NCBI GenBank assembly: GCA_041655595.1
Contig: JBBAFB010000022.1
Location: 1 to 20,086 of the forward strand
Direction: 5' to 3'
DNA: 20,086 nucleotides
DNA from: JBBAFB01 sp041655595
GTDB taxonomy: Bacteria; Bacillota; DULZ01
Position numbers and translations under genes: made by a program. The notes under the pieces were generated by a model, which ran no database searches, had not been told where the DNA came from, and saw only the letters and a list, made by a program, of their open reading frames with translations. Shown piece by piece: positions 8,221 to 15,142 of this stretch; the stretch's first letter is position 1, and each line of letters begins with the position of its first letter.

Positions 8221-8252
8221 AAAGCCTCGAAGATCTTGAGGCTTTTATTTTT
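8221..8252 (+). terminator. Intrinsic terminator of the FMN riboswitch
   Basis: AAAGCCTC (8221-8228) pairs with GAGGCTTT (8238-8245), followed by a U-rich run. It lies between the aptamer and the ribU start at 8286, so it should act as the conditional off-switch of the riboswitch. Confidence 0.85.
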
Positions 8253-8285
8253 GTTTAGGAGCCGTATTGGGACAGGAGGAAGTTA

Positions 8286-8849
8286 GTGTCAACAAAAAGA
8301 ATGGTTCAAATTGGATTTTTAGCTGCAATTGGTTTTTTGTTAATGTTTACTTTAGAATTTCCCTTACCTCTTTTACCGCCCTTTCTAAAGTACGATCCCA
8401 GTGAGGTACCTGCTCTTATTGCCGCTTTTGCGTGGGGGCCCTGGATCGGAGTTTTAGTTGAGTTAATCAAAAATATTATGTTTTTCATTTCCGGTAAGGC
8501 AACATCAGGTATTATCGGTTTTATAGGTGCAATGGTTGCCGGTGGAACGTATGTATTAGTTGCAGGCAGTATATATGAGAATTGGAGAACAAAAACGGGG
8601 GCAATTGTAAGCCTTGTTTCAGCCTCCTTCGCTTTGATGGTTGTCATGTCCTTGGTTAATTATTTTCTTTTATTACCAATGTGGGGTATTCCTACGGAAG
8701 AAGTTGGGGGTTTAATAGTTTCAGCCGTGGTTCCCTTTAATGCCGTTAAGGGCATCTTAAGTGGTGGGGTATCATTTTTGATTTATAAAAGGGTAAGGGC
8801 TTTTTTAGGAGAAAGTATTCCGGAAGGTGCCGATACGCAGGATTACTAA
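8286..8849 (+). CDS. ribU: Riboflavin ECF transporter substrate-binding (S) component, RibU
   Basis: An integral membrane S component that binds riboflavin and delivers it through a shared ECF energy-coupling module (EcfA/A'/T), which is not in this window. 187 residues with about six hydrophobic segments. The N-terminal KYDPSEVPALIAAFAWGP stretch and the following VELIKN are typical of RibU. The GTG at 8286 has AGGAGGA 5-6 nt upstream. It is a single-gene unit: its own promoter and FMN riboswitch precede it, and a strong terminator follows. The riboswitch strongly supports riboflavin as the substrate. In Bacillus this position between rpe and rpmB holds other genes, so ribU looks inserted into a conserved neighbourhood. 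Confidence 0.93.
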   Translation: MSTKRMVQIGFLAAIGFLLMFTLEFPLPLLPPFLKYDPSEVPALIAAFAWGPWIGVLVELIKNIMFFISGKATSGIIGFIGAMVAGGTYVLVAGSIYENWRTKTGAIVSLVSASFALMVVMSLVNYFLLLPMWGIPTEEVGGLIVSAVVPFNAVKGILSGGVSFLIYKRVRAFLGESIPEGADTQDY

Positions 8850-8939
8850 ATTAACATTGCGGACTTTTAAAAAGTTGGAAGCTCTACTATTCATTAGCCA
8901 TTAGCGAATAAAAAACATAATATTTACTTTCTATTTAAT

Positions 8940-8970
8940 AAAAAAAAGACCTGTCCGGTCTTTTTTTTGC
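8940..8970. terminator. Bidirectional terminator between ribU and rpmB
   Basis: A-rich run plus GACC (8948-8951), a TGTCC loop, and GGTC plus eight T (8957-8968). The A and T runs on either side make it work for both converging transcripts: ribU (+) and rpmB (-), whose stop is at 8977. Confidence 0.85.
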
Positions 8971-8976
8971 TTAAGT

Positions 8977-9165
8977 TTAAATTGCACGAGTTACTTTGCC
9001 CGATCTCAGGCAACGAGTACAGACATAAATTCTTCTTGGACTTCCGTTAACAATAGCCCTTACTCTTTTTAGATTCGGGTTCCATACTCTTCTGGTTTTA
9101 ATATTGGAATGGCTGGCCTTATTGCCAGTAATTACTTGTTTCTCACAGATAAAACATTTTGCCAT
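8977..9165 (-). CDS. rpmB: 50S ribosomal protein L28
   Basis: A structural protein of the large ribosomal subunit. 62 residues beginning MAKCFICEK. It carries two Cys pairs (CFIC near residue 4 and CTRC near 49), the zinc-binding form of L28, and the typical SHSNIKTRR and NPNLKRVR stretches. The ATG at 9165 is chosen because AAGGAGGT lies 7 nt upstream; a GTG at 9174 would sit inside that site. It is read opposite to its neighbours and divergent from the asp23-like gene, the arrangement also known in Bacillus. It has its own promoter at 9218-9246 and shares a terminator with ribU. Confidence 0.97.
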   Translation of the reverse strand: MAKCFICEKQVITGNKASHSNIKTRRVWNPNLKRVRAIVNGSPRRIYVCTRCLRSGKVTRAI

Positions 9166-9217
9166 GTTTCCCACCTCCTTGGCAAATAATCAAGTAGCCA
9201 ATGAAAGAACATTTAAC

Positions 9218-9246
9218 ATTTTAACAGAATTTAACCAGATGTGCAA
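9218..9246 (-). promoter_or_regulatory. Sigma-A-type promoter of rpmB
   Basis: Read on the minus strand: TTGCAC (9246-9241), a 17-nt spacer, and TAAAAT (9223-9218) preceded by TGT, an extended -10. Predicted start near 9211 gives a leader of about 45 nt before the rpmB ATG. Confidence 0.7.
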
Positions 9247-9289
9247 GCTTCACGAAAAAACTTTACCACTTTACGCCCCTGGGTTAATA

Positions 9290-9313
9290 ATGGTAAACTA
9301 TATGGTAAACTAT
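9290..9313. repeat. Tandem repeat, two copies of a 12-mer
   Basis: ATGGTAAACTAT occurs twice head to tail (9290-9301, 9302-9313) in the divergent rpmB/asp23 intergenic region, followed at once by AAT, so TATAAT is created at 9311-9316. No matching -35 was found for that TATAAT. The rest of 9247-9379 shows no gene or other structure that I can support. Function unknown; possibly chance or a protein-binding site. Confidence 0.6.
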
Positions 9314-9379
9314 AATAGCGGGATATATGGGAAATTTAATATAAAAAATAAATCGAATTCGGAAAGTTAAAAAGCAGGA

Positions 9380-9409
9380 TTGCATAAGTGTTAAAAGAAA
9401 TGGTATAGT
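9380..9409 (+). promoter_or_regulatory. Candidate upstream promoter of the asp23-like/fakA/recG operon
   Basis: TTGCAT (9380-9385), an 18-nt spacer, and TATAGT (9404-9409) preceded by TGG, an extended -10. It lies about 110 nt before the asp23-like start, upstream of a second candidate promoter. Confidence 0.5.
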
Positions 9410-9436
9410 GAGAATACTAATAGAATGCTTTGTTTT

Positions 9437-9466
9437 TTGTCAAATACCATCCGTCCGCTGTAAATT
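9437..9466 (+). promoter_or_regulatory. Candidate proximal promoter of the asp23-like/fakA/recG operon
   Basis: TTGTCA (9437-9442), an 18-nt spacer, and TAAATT (9461-9466). The elements resemble the ribU promoter at 8008 (TTGACA, TAAATT, same spacing). Predicted start near 9473 leaves a leader of about 48 nt containing the GAGGGGGAGG ribosome binding site. Confidence 0.5.
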
Positions 9467-9520
9467 AAATTAAAAAGTTTTTATGCTGCTAAATTATAAA
9501 GAGGGGGAGGTTAATTAATT

Positions 9521-9874
9521 ATGTCGTTGGCTAATAAAAATGAATATGGTAAAATTCTTATTGCGGATCAAGTTATTGCCACTATTGCCGGCAGAGCGGC
9601 CTTGGAATCCTATGGTTTGATAGGCATGGCCTCACAAAAACTGCAAGATGGAATCGGTCAGCTTTTAGGAATGGATTCCCTTGGAAAAGGTATTGTTGTA
9701 CATAGCAAAGGAGAATTAATCATAGATGTCTATGTGATTATGGCTTACGGTACAAAGATTTCTCAAATTGCACAAAATGTTATGGAACAAGTGCGTTACG
9801 CAGTAGAACAAACGACAGGTCAAACTGTTGGCAAAGTAAATGTTATAGTACAAGGAGTCAGGGTTTTAGACTGA
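9521..9874 (+). CDS. Asp23/Gls24 family protein (DUF322, YloU-like)
   Basis: 117 residues, the usual length for short members of the Asp23/Gls24 envelope stress family. Recognisable features are the N-terminal GKILIADQVIATIAGRAALE, the GIGQLLG region, ELIIDVYVIMAYGTKI in the central strands, and the C-terminal VGKVNVIVQGVRV. There is no signal peptide or membrane helix, so the protein is cytosolic. In Staphylococcus Asp23 is tethered at the membrane by a partner; no partner is visible here. The ATG at 9521 has GAGGGGGAGG upstream. It is followed after 13 nt by the fakA-like gene, the same pair as yloU-yloV in Bacillus. The molecular function of this branch is unknown. Confidence 0.92.
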   Translation: MSLANKNEYGKILIADQVIATIAGRAALESYGLIGMASQKLQDGIGQLLGMDSLGKGIVVHSKGELIIDVYVIMAYGTKISQIAQNVMEQVRYAVEQTTGQTVGKVNVIVQGVRVLD

Positions 9875-9887
9875 GGAGGTAAAGGAT

Positions 9888-11513
9888 TTGCAATATAAAG
9901 AACTAGATGCAAAGCAGTTAAAACAAGCTTTCCGCGGCGCTCAAATGATGCTGGGCAATAACAAGCCCTATGTGGATTCCCTTAATGTATTTCCCGTGCC
10001 AGATGGGGATACCGGTACAAATATGCATTTAACAATTACTGCTGCAATTAATGAGATGGAAAAGGAGAATAGTGAGGATATTTCATCCATCCTAAAAAAC
10101 ATAGCAACTGGTGCTTTAATGGGTGCCCGGGGCAACTCCGGAGTTATTTTGTCTCAATTATTTAGAGGCTTCGGTAAAGACCTACAACAAAACGGGTTGG
10201 ATGCCTTTACCTTGGCGACGGCTTTTCAAAGGGCATCCGATATGGCCTACCGTTCAGTTATAAAACCTGTTGAAGGAACTATTTTAACCGTTGCAAAGGC
10301 TACTGCTGAAGGAGCAAAAAGTAAGGCCCAAGAGGGAGGTAATTGTCTGGAGGTGCTCTTGGCGGCATCCTACTCAGCGGAAGAGTCCCTTAGAAAAACT
10401 CCCCAATTATTGCCTGTGTTGGCTGAAGCAGGTGTTGTTGATGCTGGTGGGCAGGGTTGGGTTTATATTTTGCACGGTATGATAGCCGGTATACAAGGTG
10501 AAATACTTGTTTCAGATACAGATTTAATAAAGGGTAGTGATAATTTGACAGAAAACTCAAATAAAATCGGTCTGCATCAAGAGCTGGAGTTCAGGTATTG
10601 TGCAGAATTGATCATTAGGGGACAAAATCTACTTGAGGAGCCTTTAAAAGAGGAGCTGGCTAGTTTGGGTGATAGCCTTATGGTGGTTGGCAATGAAGAA
10701 GTCATTAAGGTTCATATCCACACAAACTCTCCGGGGCGAGTTTTAGAAATAGCCGTAACAAAAGGCAGTCTACATGATATTAAAATAGATAATATGGAAG
10801 AACAACATAGAGAAACCCTAAAAATTAATATCCCGACAGCACCTCTTGAAGGCTTAGGTGTTGTTGCAGTTACTGCTGGTGCTGGGCTAGCGGCTATTTT
10901 GGAAAGCCTTGGTGTTGATGTTATTATACAAGGTGGTCAAACGATGAATCCTAGTACGGAAGAAATATTGGTAGGTATTAGACAGGCAAGGTATAAAAAC
11001 GTGATAATAATGCCTAATAATAAAAACATAATTTTAGCTGCGGAGCAAGCACAAAAAGTTTCCGAAGAACAGGGGATTCAGGTTTCGGTAGTACCGACCA
11101 CCAGTTTTCCTCAGTGTTTGTCGGCTATGTTGGCTTTTAACCCGATGGATGATCTTCAAAGTAATACAACTCGAATGTCGGAAGCCATAAAAGAAGTTGA
11201 TACAGGTGAGGTCACCTTTGCCGTTAGGGATTCCCAGTATAATGGATTAACCATTACCAAGGGAGAAATTTTGGGCCTCTTGGAGGGAAATATAGTGGCC
11301 CAAGGGAAAGATCTTGAGGTTGTAGCCATGGGTTTATTAGAGCAGTTAGTGAAACCCAAACATGAGCTGCTTAGTATTTTTTATGGGGAAGATATTAAAG
11401 AAGCCCAAGCAAGTCAGTTAAAAGAACAGCTTGAAAAACGCTATCTTGATCTTGATGTGGAAATTCATCGGGGAGGACAGCCGCTTTATTACTATATTTT
11501 AGGTTTAGAATAA
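9888..11513 (+). CDS. fakA: DAK2-domain fatty acid kinase catalytic subunit (FakA/YloV)
   Basis: In Firmicutes this family phosphorylates fatty acids held by FakB (DegV-family) proteins, making acyl-phosphate for phospholipid synthesis. 541 residues, close to the 548 of Staphylococcus FakA. The N-terminal DhaL/DAK2 nucleotide domain carries NVFPVPDGDTGTNM, with Asp39 and Asp41 positioned as Mg ligands, and GARGNSGVILSQ, KPVEGTIL and DAGGQGW. The middle and C-terminal domains follow the FakA pattern, including TNSPG and MNPSTEEIL. The start is TTG at 9888 with GAGGAGGT 7 nt before it. It sits in an operon between the asp23-like gene and recG. No fakB, plsX or fapR is in this window. Confidence 0.92.
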   Translation: MQYKELDAKQLKQAFRGAQMMLGNNKPYVDSLNVFPVPDGDTGTNMHLTITAAINEMEKENSEDISSILKNIATGALMGARGNSGVILSQLFRGFGKDLQQNGLDAFTLATAFQRASDMAYRSVIKPVEGTILTVAKATAEGAKSKAQEGGNCLEVLLAASYSAEESLRKTPQLLPVLAEAGVVDAGGQGWVYILHGMIAGIQGEILVSDTDLIKGSDNLTENSNKIGLHQELEFRYCAELIIRGQNLLEEPLKEELASLGDSLMVVGNEEVIKVHIHTNSPGRVLEIAVTKGSLHDIKIDNMEEQHRETLKINIPTAPLEGLGVVAVTAGAGLAAILESLGVDVIIQGGQTMNPSTEEILVGIRQARYKNVIIMPNNKNIILAAEQAQKVSEEQGIQVSVVPTTSFPQCLSAMLAFNPMDDLQSNTTRMSEAIKEVDTGEVTFAVRDSQYNGLTITKGEILGLLEGNIVAQGKDLEVVAMGLLEQLVKPKHELLSIFYGEDIKEAQASQLKEQLEKRYLDLDVEIHRGGQPLYYYILGLE

Positions 11514-11530
11514 GGAGTATGAAATTTTAA

Positions 11531-13588
11531 ATGATGGCCCCAGAAAGTTTATTAAAGGTTCCTGTTGAATCTCTAAAAGGAATAGGTAGAGGAAGAGCCA
11601 AGTTTTTAGCTAAGCTTGGCATTTTTGTCATCGAGGACCTACTATTTCACTTTCCTTTACGTTATGAGGACCGAACAAAGGTCATCCCCTTAGGGGAATT
11701 GCCTTTCTATAGGGAAGGTTCCTTCTGGGGCAAGGTTATTGAAGTGACGGAAATTAGGCCGAAACCCAAATTAACAATTTTGAGGGTTTTTATAAAAGAT
11801 GATACAGGTAGTGCAATTGCAGTTTGGTTTAATCAACCTTATTTGAAAACTGCTTTCAAACGGGGTGCCAGCCTTTTTGTGACGGGACGAGTAGAGAGAT
11901 CCTTTCAAGGAAATATAATTAAAGTTGGTGATTATGAAGTTTTGGAATCCGGGGAGATACCTAGGGATTATTATAAAATAATTCCGGTTTATCCTACAAC
12001 CGCCGGTCTTTCCAAAAAGGTTTTGCAGAAAATAATTCAAGATGCAGTGGCGGAATATGCCGTTATGGTCAGGGATGTCTTACCCGGAGTTATTCAAGAA
12101 CATTATAATATAATGAAAACCGGCAGGGCACTTAAGCAAATTCATGGGCCCGACAGTCTGGAACAGGCTGAAAGAGCAAGAAAAACTTTGGCTTACGAGG
12201 AATTGCTTCTTTGGCAATTGAAACTACAGGGTGAAAAGTTCCGTAAAACGGAAAAAGAGGGCTTCGCTCATAAAATGACCGGCCCGTTATCCAGGGCATT
12301 TGTCAATCAATTACCCTATAAGTTGACCGGTTCGCAGGAAATAGTTTTAAAAGAGATTTATGCCGATATGGAAAACAAAAAACCCATGGCAAGGCTTTTG
12401 CAAGGAGATGTAGGCTCCGGCAAGACTGTGGTGGCAATATTATCTTTGTTGAAGGCCATAGATAATAATAGCCAGGGTGTATTTATGGTTCCTACAGAGA
12501 TTTTGGCGGAGCAACATTATTTAGGGCTCAAAAACCAATTGGAGAAGCTAAAGATCAATGCGGCATTGTTGATTGGTGGTTTGAGTAAAAAGGAAAAAGA
12601 TAAAATAAAAAACGACTTATTAAGCGGTAATAGTAAGCTTGTGATCGGCACCCATGCATTGCTGGAGGACGAAATTAAATTTAAACGATTGGGATTAGTT
12701 GTGGTGGATGAACAGCATCGCTTTGGAGTCGCACAAAGGGGCAGGCTGTTGGAAAATAATATTGTTCAACCGGATTTGTTAATAATGACTGCCACCCCGA
12801 TACCAAGGACCTTGGCCTTGGCTTATTACGGAGATCTGGATTTTTCTATTATTGATGAGATGCCGCCCGGTCGCCTGCCGGTTGAAACAAAATATTGGCC
12901 GGAAAGCAAAAGGACGGAGGTTTATAATTTTATTAAAAAGCAGCTAAATGAAGGCCGTCAAGGTTATATTGTTTGTCCATTAGTAGAGGATTCGGAGAAA
13001 ATTGCAGGGGAGGCAGCTATTAAGCTATTTGAAGAATTAAATAGTGGCTCTTTTAAAGAATATCGCCTGGGACTGATTTATGGCGGGCTACCCAGTTCAG
13101 AAAAGGAATCTATAATGGGTGATTTTAGAATGGGTAGGCTGGATTTATTGGTGGCTACAACGGTCATTGAGGTTGGGGTGGATGTGCCCAACGCGAGTAT
13201 TATTTTAATTAATGACTGTCAAAGGTTTGGCCTGGCTCAATTGCATCAATTAAGGGGAAGAGTCGGTAGGGGAGAGATTAAATCCTATTGTTTTTTAATG
13301 GGAAGCCTTAGAAGCAAGGAAACTCAAGCCAGAGTTAAATCCATGTTACGGTACCGGGATGGCTACTCTTTAGCTGAAGAAGATCTTAAAATTAGGGGTC
13401 CCGGGGATTTTTTTGGTGTTCGACAACATGGTATGCCCGAATTTAAGGTAGCTCGCTTGCTGACCGATCAAAAGCTCTTACAATTAGCACAAAGGGATGC
13501 TAGCTTGATTTATAAAAATAAAAATAGTCCCGAAAACGCAAAACTGATTTCGAGGGCAGAAAAAAAATATGCAGAATTTTTGCCATAA
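11531..13588 (+). CDS. recG: ATP-dependent DNA helicase RecG
   Basis: A superfamily 2 helicase that remodels stalled replication forks and Holliday junctions. 685 residues, full length for the family (Bacillus 682). It begins with the helix-hairpin-helix-like KGIGRGRAKFLAKLGI, followed by the wedge/OB domain (about 50-150), then the helicase motor: Walker A G292-DVGSGKT299, DEQH at 393-396 (motif II), TATPIPRT (motif III), ATTVIEVGVDVPNA, and QLRGRVGRG (motif VI) leading to the TRG region. The ATG at 11531 lies 13 nt after AAGGAG, a long spacing. A three-codon reading frame (ATG AAA TTT TAA, 11519-11530) fills that gap and ends exactly at the recG ATG. Last gene of the operon; a terminator follows directly. 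Confidence 0.97.
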   Translation: MMAPESLLKVPVESLKGIGRGRAKFLAKLGIFVIEDLLFHFPLRYEDRTKVIPLGELPFYREGSFWGKVIEVTEIRPKPKLTILRVFIKDDTGSAIAVWFNQPYLKTAFKRGASLFVTGRVERSFQGNIIKVGDYEVLESGEIPRDYYKIIPVYPTTAGLSKKVLQKIIQDAVAEYAVMVRDVLPGVIQEHYNIMKTGRALKQIHGPDSLEQAERARKTLAYEELLLWQLKLQGEKFRKTEKEGFAHKMTGPLSRAFVNQLPYKLTGSQEIVLKEIYADMENKKPMARLLQGDVGSGKTVVAILSLLKAIDNNSQGVFMVPTEILAEQHYLGLKNQLEKLKINAALLIGGLSKKEKDKIKNDLLSGNSKLVIGTHALLEDEIKFKRLGLVVVDEQHRFGVAQRGRLLENNIVQPDLLIMTATPIPRTLALAYYGDLDFSIIDEMPPGRLPVETKYWPESKRTEVYNFIKKQLNEGRQGYIVCPLVEDSEKIAGEAAIKLFEELNSGSFKEYRLGLIYGGLPSSEKESIMGDFRMGRLDLLVATTVIEVGVDVPNASIILINDCQRFGLAQLHQLRGRVGRGEIKSYCFLMGSLRSKETQARVKSMLRYRDGYSLAEEDLKIRGPGDFFGVRQHGMPEFKVARLLTDQKLLQLAQRDASLIYKNKNSPENAKLISRAEKKYAEFLP

Positions 13589-13618
13589 AACGCCACTTCC
13601 CAGATAGGCGTTTTTTTA
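13587..13618 (+). terminator. Intrinsic terminator after recG
   Basis: AAAACGCC (13587-13594), a 12-nt loop, and GGCGTTTT (13607-13614) running into seven T. It overlaps the recG stop codon region and closes the asp23-like/fakA/recG operon. Confidence 0.85.
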
Positions 13619-13691
13619 ATTAATGTTTAGCAGTTGTAATTTTAACTGTGTAAAAACAACTGCCAAGGGAAATACTACTAGGCTTTAAGCA

Positions 13692-13720
13692 GCATAAAAC
13701 CAGCTTAAATAGCCATAATA
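13692..13720 (+). promoter_or_regulatory. Forespore sigma-G/sigma-F-type promoter of the SASP gene
   Basis: GCATA (13692-13696), a 17-nt spacer, and CATAATA (13714-13720). This fits the known sigma-G form (GNATR, 17-18 nt, CATNNTA) at every fixed position. It lies 31 nt before the SASP start, and SASP genes are classic sigma-G targets. Confidence 0.75.
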
Positions 13721-13751
13721 AGACTACAAGAGAAAAGGAGGTGACAATTTA

Positions 13752-13982
13752 ATGGGATCCGGACAAAGACGAAATGTGCTTGTAGTTCCCGGGGCACGTG
13801 AAGCAATGGACCAGTTAAAGTTCGAAACCGCTCAGGAAGTCGGACTTCCTAATTACCAGGGTTATTTAGGGGATGTTCCCGCAAGACTTAATGGAGCCGT
13901 TGGAGGCAACATGGTTCGTAAAATGATCCACGCTTACCAAAGTTCTGTAAGCAGTAACCCCGGAGGTGGCGGTGGTCAGTAA
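13752..13982 (+). CDS. Small acid-soluble spore protein, alpha/beta type
   Basis: A DNA-binding protein made in the forespore that coats and protects spore DNA. 76 residues. The family's two blocks are present: LKFETAQEVG, containing the GPR cleavage motif (Glu followed by T-A-Q-E, where most family members have I or F-A-S-E), and GGNMVRKMIHAYQ near the C-terminus. The N-terminal VVPGAREAMDQLK is also typical. It ends in a Gly-rich tail (GGGGGQ). The start at 13752 has AAGGAGGTGA upstream. It is a single-gene unit with a sigma-G-like promoter and a strong terminator. The convergent neighbour encodes the protease that degrades this protein on germination. Confidence 0.94.
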   Translation: MGSGQRRNVLVVPGAREAMDQLKFETAQEVGLPNYQGYLGDVPARLNGAVGGNMVRKMIHAYQSSVSSNPGGGGGQ

Positions 13983-14000
13983 CTGAATATACTCCTTTTT

Positions 14001-14030
14001 AACAAAACGGGCCCCGGCCCGTTTTGTTGT
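14001..14030. terminator. Bidirectional terminator between the SASP gene and gpr
   Basis: AACAAAACGGGCC (14001-14013) is the exact reverse complement of GGCCCGTTTTGTT (14016-14028), a 13-bp GC-capped palindrome with T-rich flanks on both strands. It serves the converging SASP (+) and gpr (-) transcripts. Confidence 0.85.
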
Positions 14031-14047
14031 TACACCTCCGGGTAAGA

Positions 14048-15034
14048 TTATTGTAGATACATGGCATAATCATTAGGGTTAATGGCGATGTGTAATGCTT
14101 GATTTAAACCGGAAGCTATAACCCTGGCTGCATTGGAAATCAATTCATCTATTTCCTTGGGTGTAACACTTAATGTGGTCCCGAAGGAACCAAAGACTAG
14201 TTGAATAGCTTTTTCTAGTTCCTCCTCTGGAAGTGAAGCAGCCAAGGATTCATTTCTAGTCAGTAGTTCATTGAACAGTTGAAAGGCGATTGTAACAGCA
14301 TTAACTATTGTAGGTACCCCAATCGCAATAACGGGAACTCCTAGGCTTTCTACATTGAGGCCCTGTCGTTTATTGCCAATACCTGAACCTGGTGAAATCC
14401 CGGTATCGGACAATTGGATGGTACTTGCAATTCTGTCTACATTACCCGCGGCCAGAGCATCTATTGCTATAATCAAATGAGGCTTTACTTTTTCGATAAT
14501 ACCTTTGATAATTTCGGCTGTTTCAATGCCGGTAATACCTAAAACGCCAGGTGCAATAGCAGCAATGGGGCGAAGTCCTCCTGTAAGCTCCTCCGGAGCG
14601 AACTGAAACATATGGCGGGTTACTAAAATTTTGTTGACCACTTTCGGACCGAGTGAATCGGGTGTAGCGTTCCAATTGCCTAAACCTACTATCAAAAAAT
14701 TGCTGTCTGGAGTTAGATTAAAACCTTTGATTAAGTCTTTTAACACTGCTGCAAAACTTTTTGTAATATTTTTATGGGCTTCCCAGTTATTATGCCTGAG
14801 CTCTTTGGATTCTATTGTAACATAGGAGCCCAATGGGCGGCCCATTATTTCTTCACCCTTCTGATTAGTAATTTTGATTAAGGTAGTGGTGCCGCCGGGA
14901 AAACGGTTTTGTTCGTGAATTACCCCATTTATTTCCCTGCCTGTTTCGCCCCTTATTAATTCATGGGCTTCCACCGCTAAATCTAGAAACGGATTTAACT
15001 TCCTGTAGAAGGAATGGTTAGTCAGTGTAATCAC
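14048..15034 (-). CDS. gpr: Germination protease GPR (SASP endopeptidase)
   Basis: An atypical aspartic protease made as a zymogen in the forespore. It autoprocesses and cleaves SASPs during germination, releasing amino acids. About 328 residues, shorter than the roughly 370 of Bacillus GPR. Visible landmarks are DLAVEAHE near residue 18 (autoprocessing-site-like), VGLGNWNATPDSLGP and AIDALAAG, which hold the two Asp expected in catalysis, and PGSGIGNKR. The usual RTDLA before the cleavage point reads FLDLA here. The GTG at 15034 overlaps the ribosome-binding-site-like GAGAGGTG, so it is doubtful; an in-frame CTG at 15025 is ideally spaced. Upstream a GAATA resembling a forespore -35 is present but no clean -10. 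It converges with the SASP gene. Confidence 0.93.
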   Translation of the reverse strand: MITLTNHSFYRKLNPFLDLAVEAHELIRGETGREINGVIHEQNRFPGGTTTLIKITNQKGEEIMGRPLGSYVTIESKELRHNNWEAHKNITKSFAAVLKDLIKGFNLTPDSNFLIVGLGNWNATPDSLGPKVVNKILVTRHMFQFAPEELTGGLRPIAAIAPGVLGITGIETAEIIKGIIEKVKPHLIIAIDALAAGNVDRIASTIQLSDTGISPGSGIGNKRQGLNVESLGVPVIAIGVPTIVNAVTIAFQLFNELLTRNESLAASLPEEELEKAIQLVFGSFGTTLSVTPKEIDELISNAARVIASGLNQALHIAINPNDYAMYLQ

Positions 15035-15107
15035 CTCTCAATGTGTTATTTTCATATTTTCCCAAAGAGCGGGTTTCTATTCTTTTTATTTAATTGTTTT
15101 GAGAGGT
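15033..15107. repeat. 9-bp inverted repeat flanking the gpr/zinc-ribbon divergent promoter region
   Basis: ACCTCTCAA (15033-15041) and its exact complement TTGAGAGGT (15099-15107) bracket 57 nt. The left copy is also the apparent ribosome binding site of gpr; the right copy lies in the spacer of the plus-strand promoter. Either coincidence or a shared binding site. Confidence 0.4.
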
Positions 15108-15122
15108 AGTTAATGGTACAAT
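15094..15122 (+). promoter_or_regulatory. Sigma-A-type promoter of the YlaI-like gene
   Basis: TTGTTT (15094-15099), a 17-nt spacer, and TACAAT (15117-15122) preceded by TGG, an extended -10. Predicted start near 15129, followed closely by AAAGAGGTGAA, the ribosome binding site of the small gene at 15143. Confidence 0.65.
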
Positions 15123-15142
15123 AAAAAAAGAGGTGAATTGAG

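Noticed and set aside
9311..9316. Perfect TATAAT as a promoter
   Set aside because: No -35-like hexamer at 16-19 nt and no TG extension; it arises from the end of the 12-mer repeat.
9104..9370. 88-codon plus-strand frame across rpmB's 5' end and the intergenic gap
   Set aside because: It overlaps rpmB antisense, has no ribosome binding site, and its composition looks like random AT-rich intergenic sequence.
11519..11530. Possible remnant of spoVM (ATG AAA TTT starts like MKF)
   Set aside because: It stops after three codons, is not at the usual spoVM position, and no further SpoVM residues follow in any frame.
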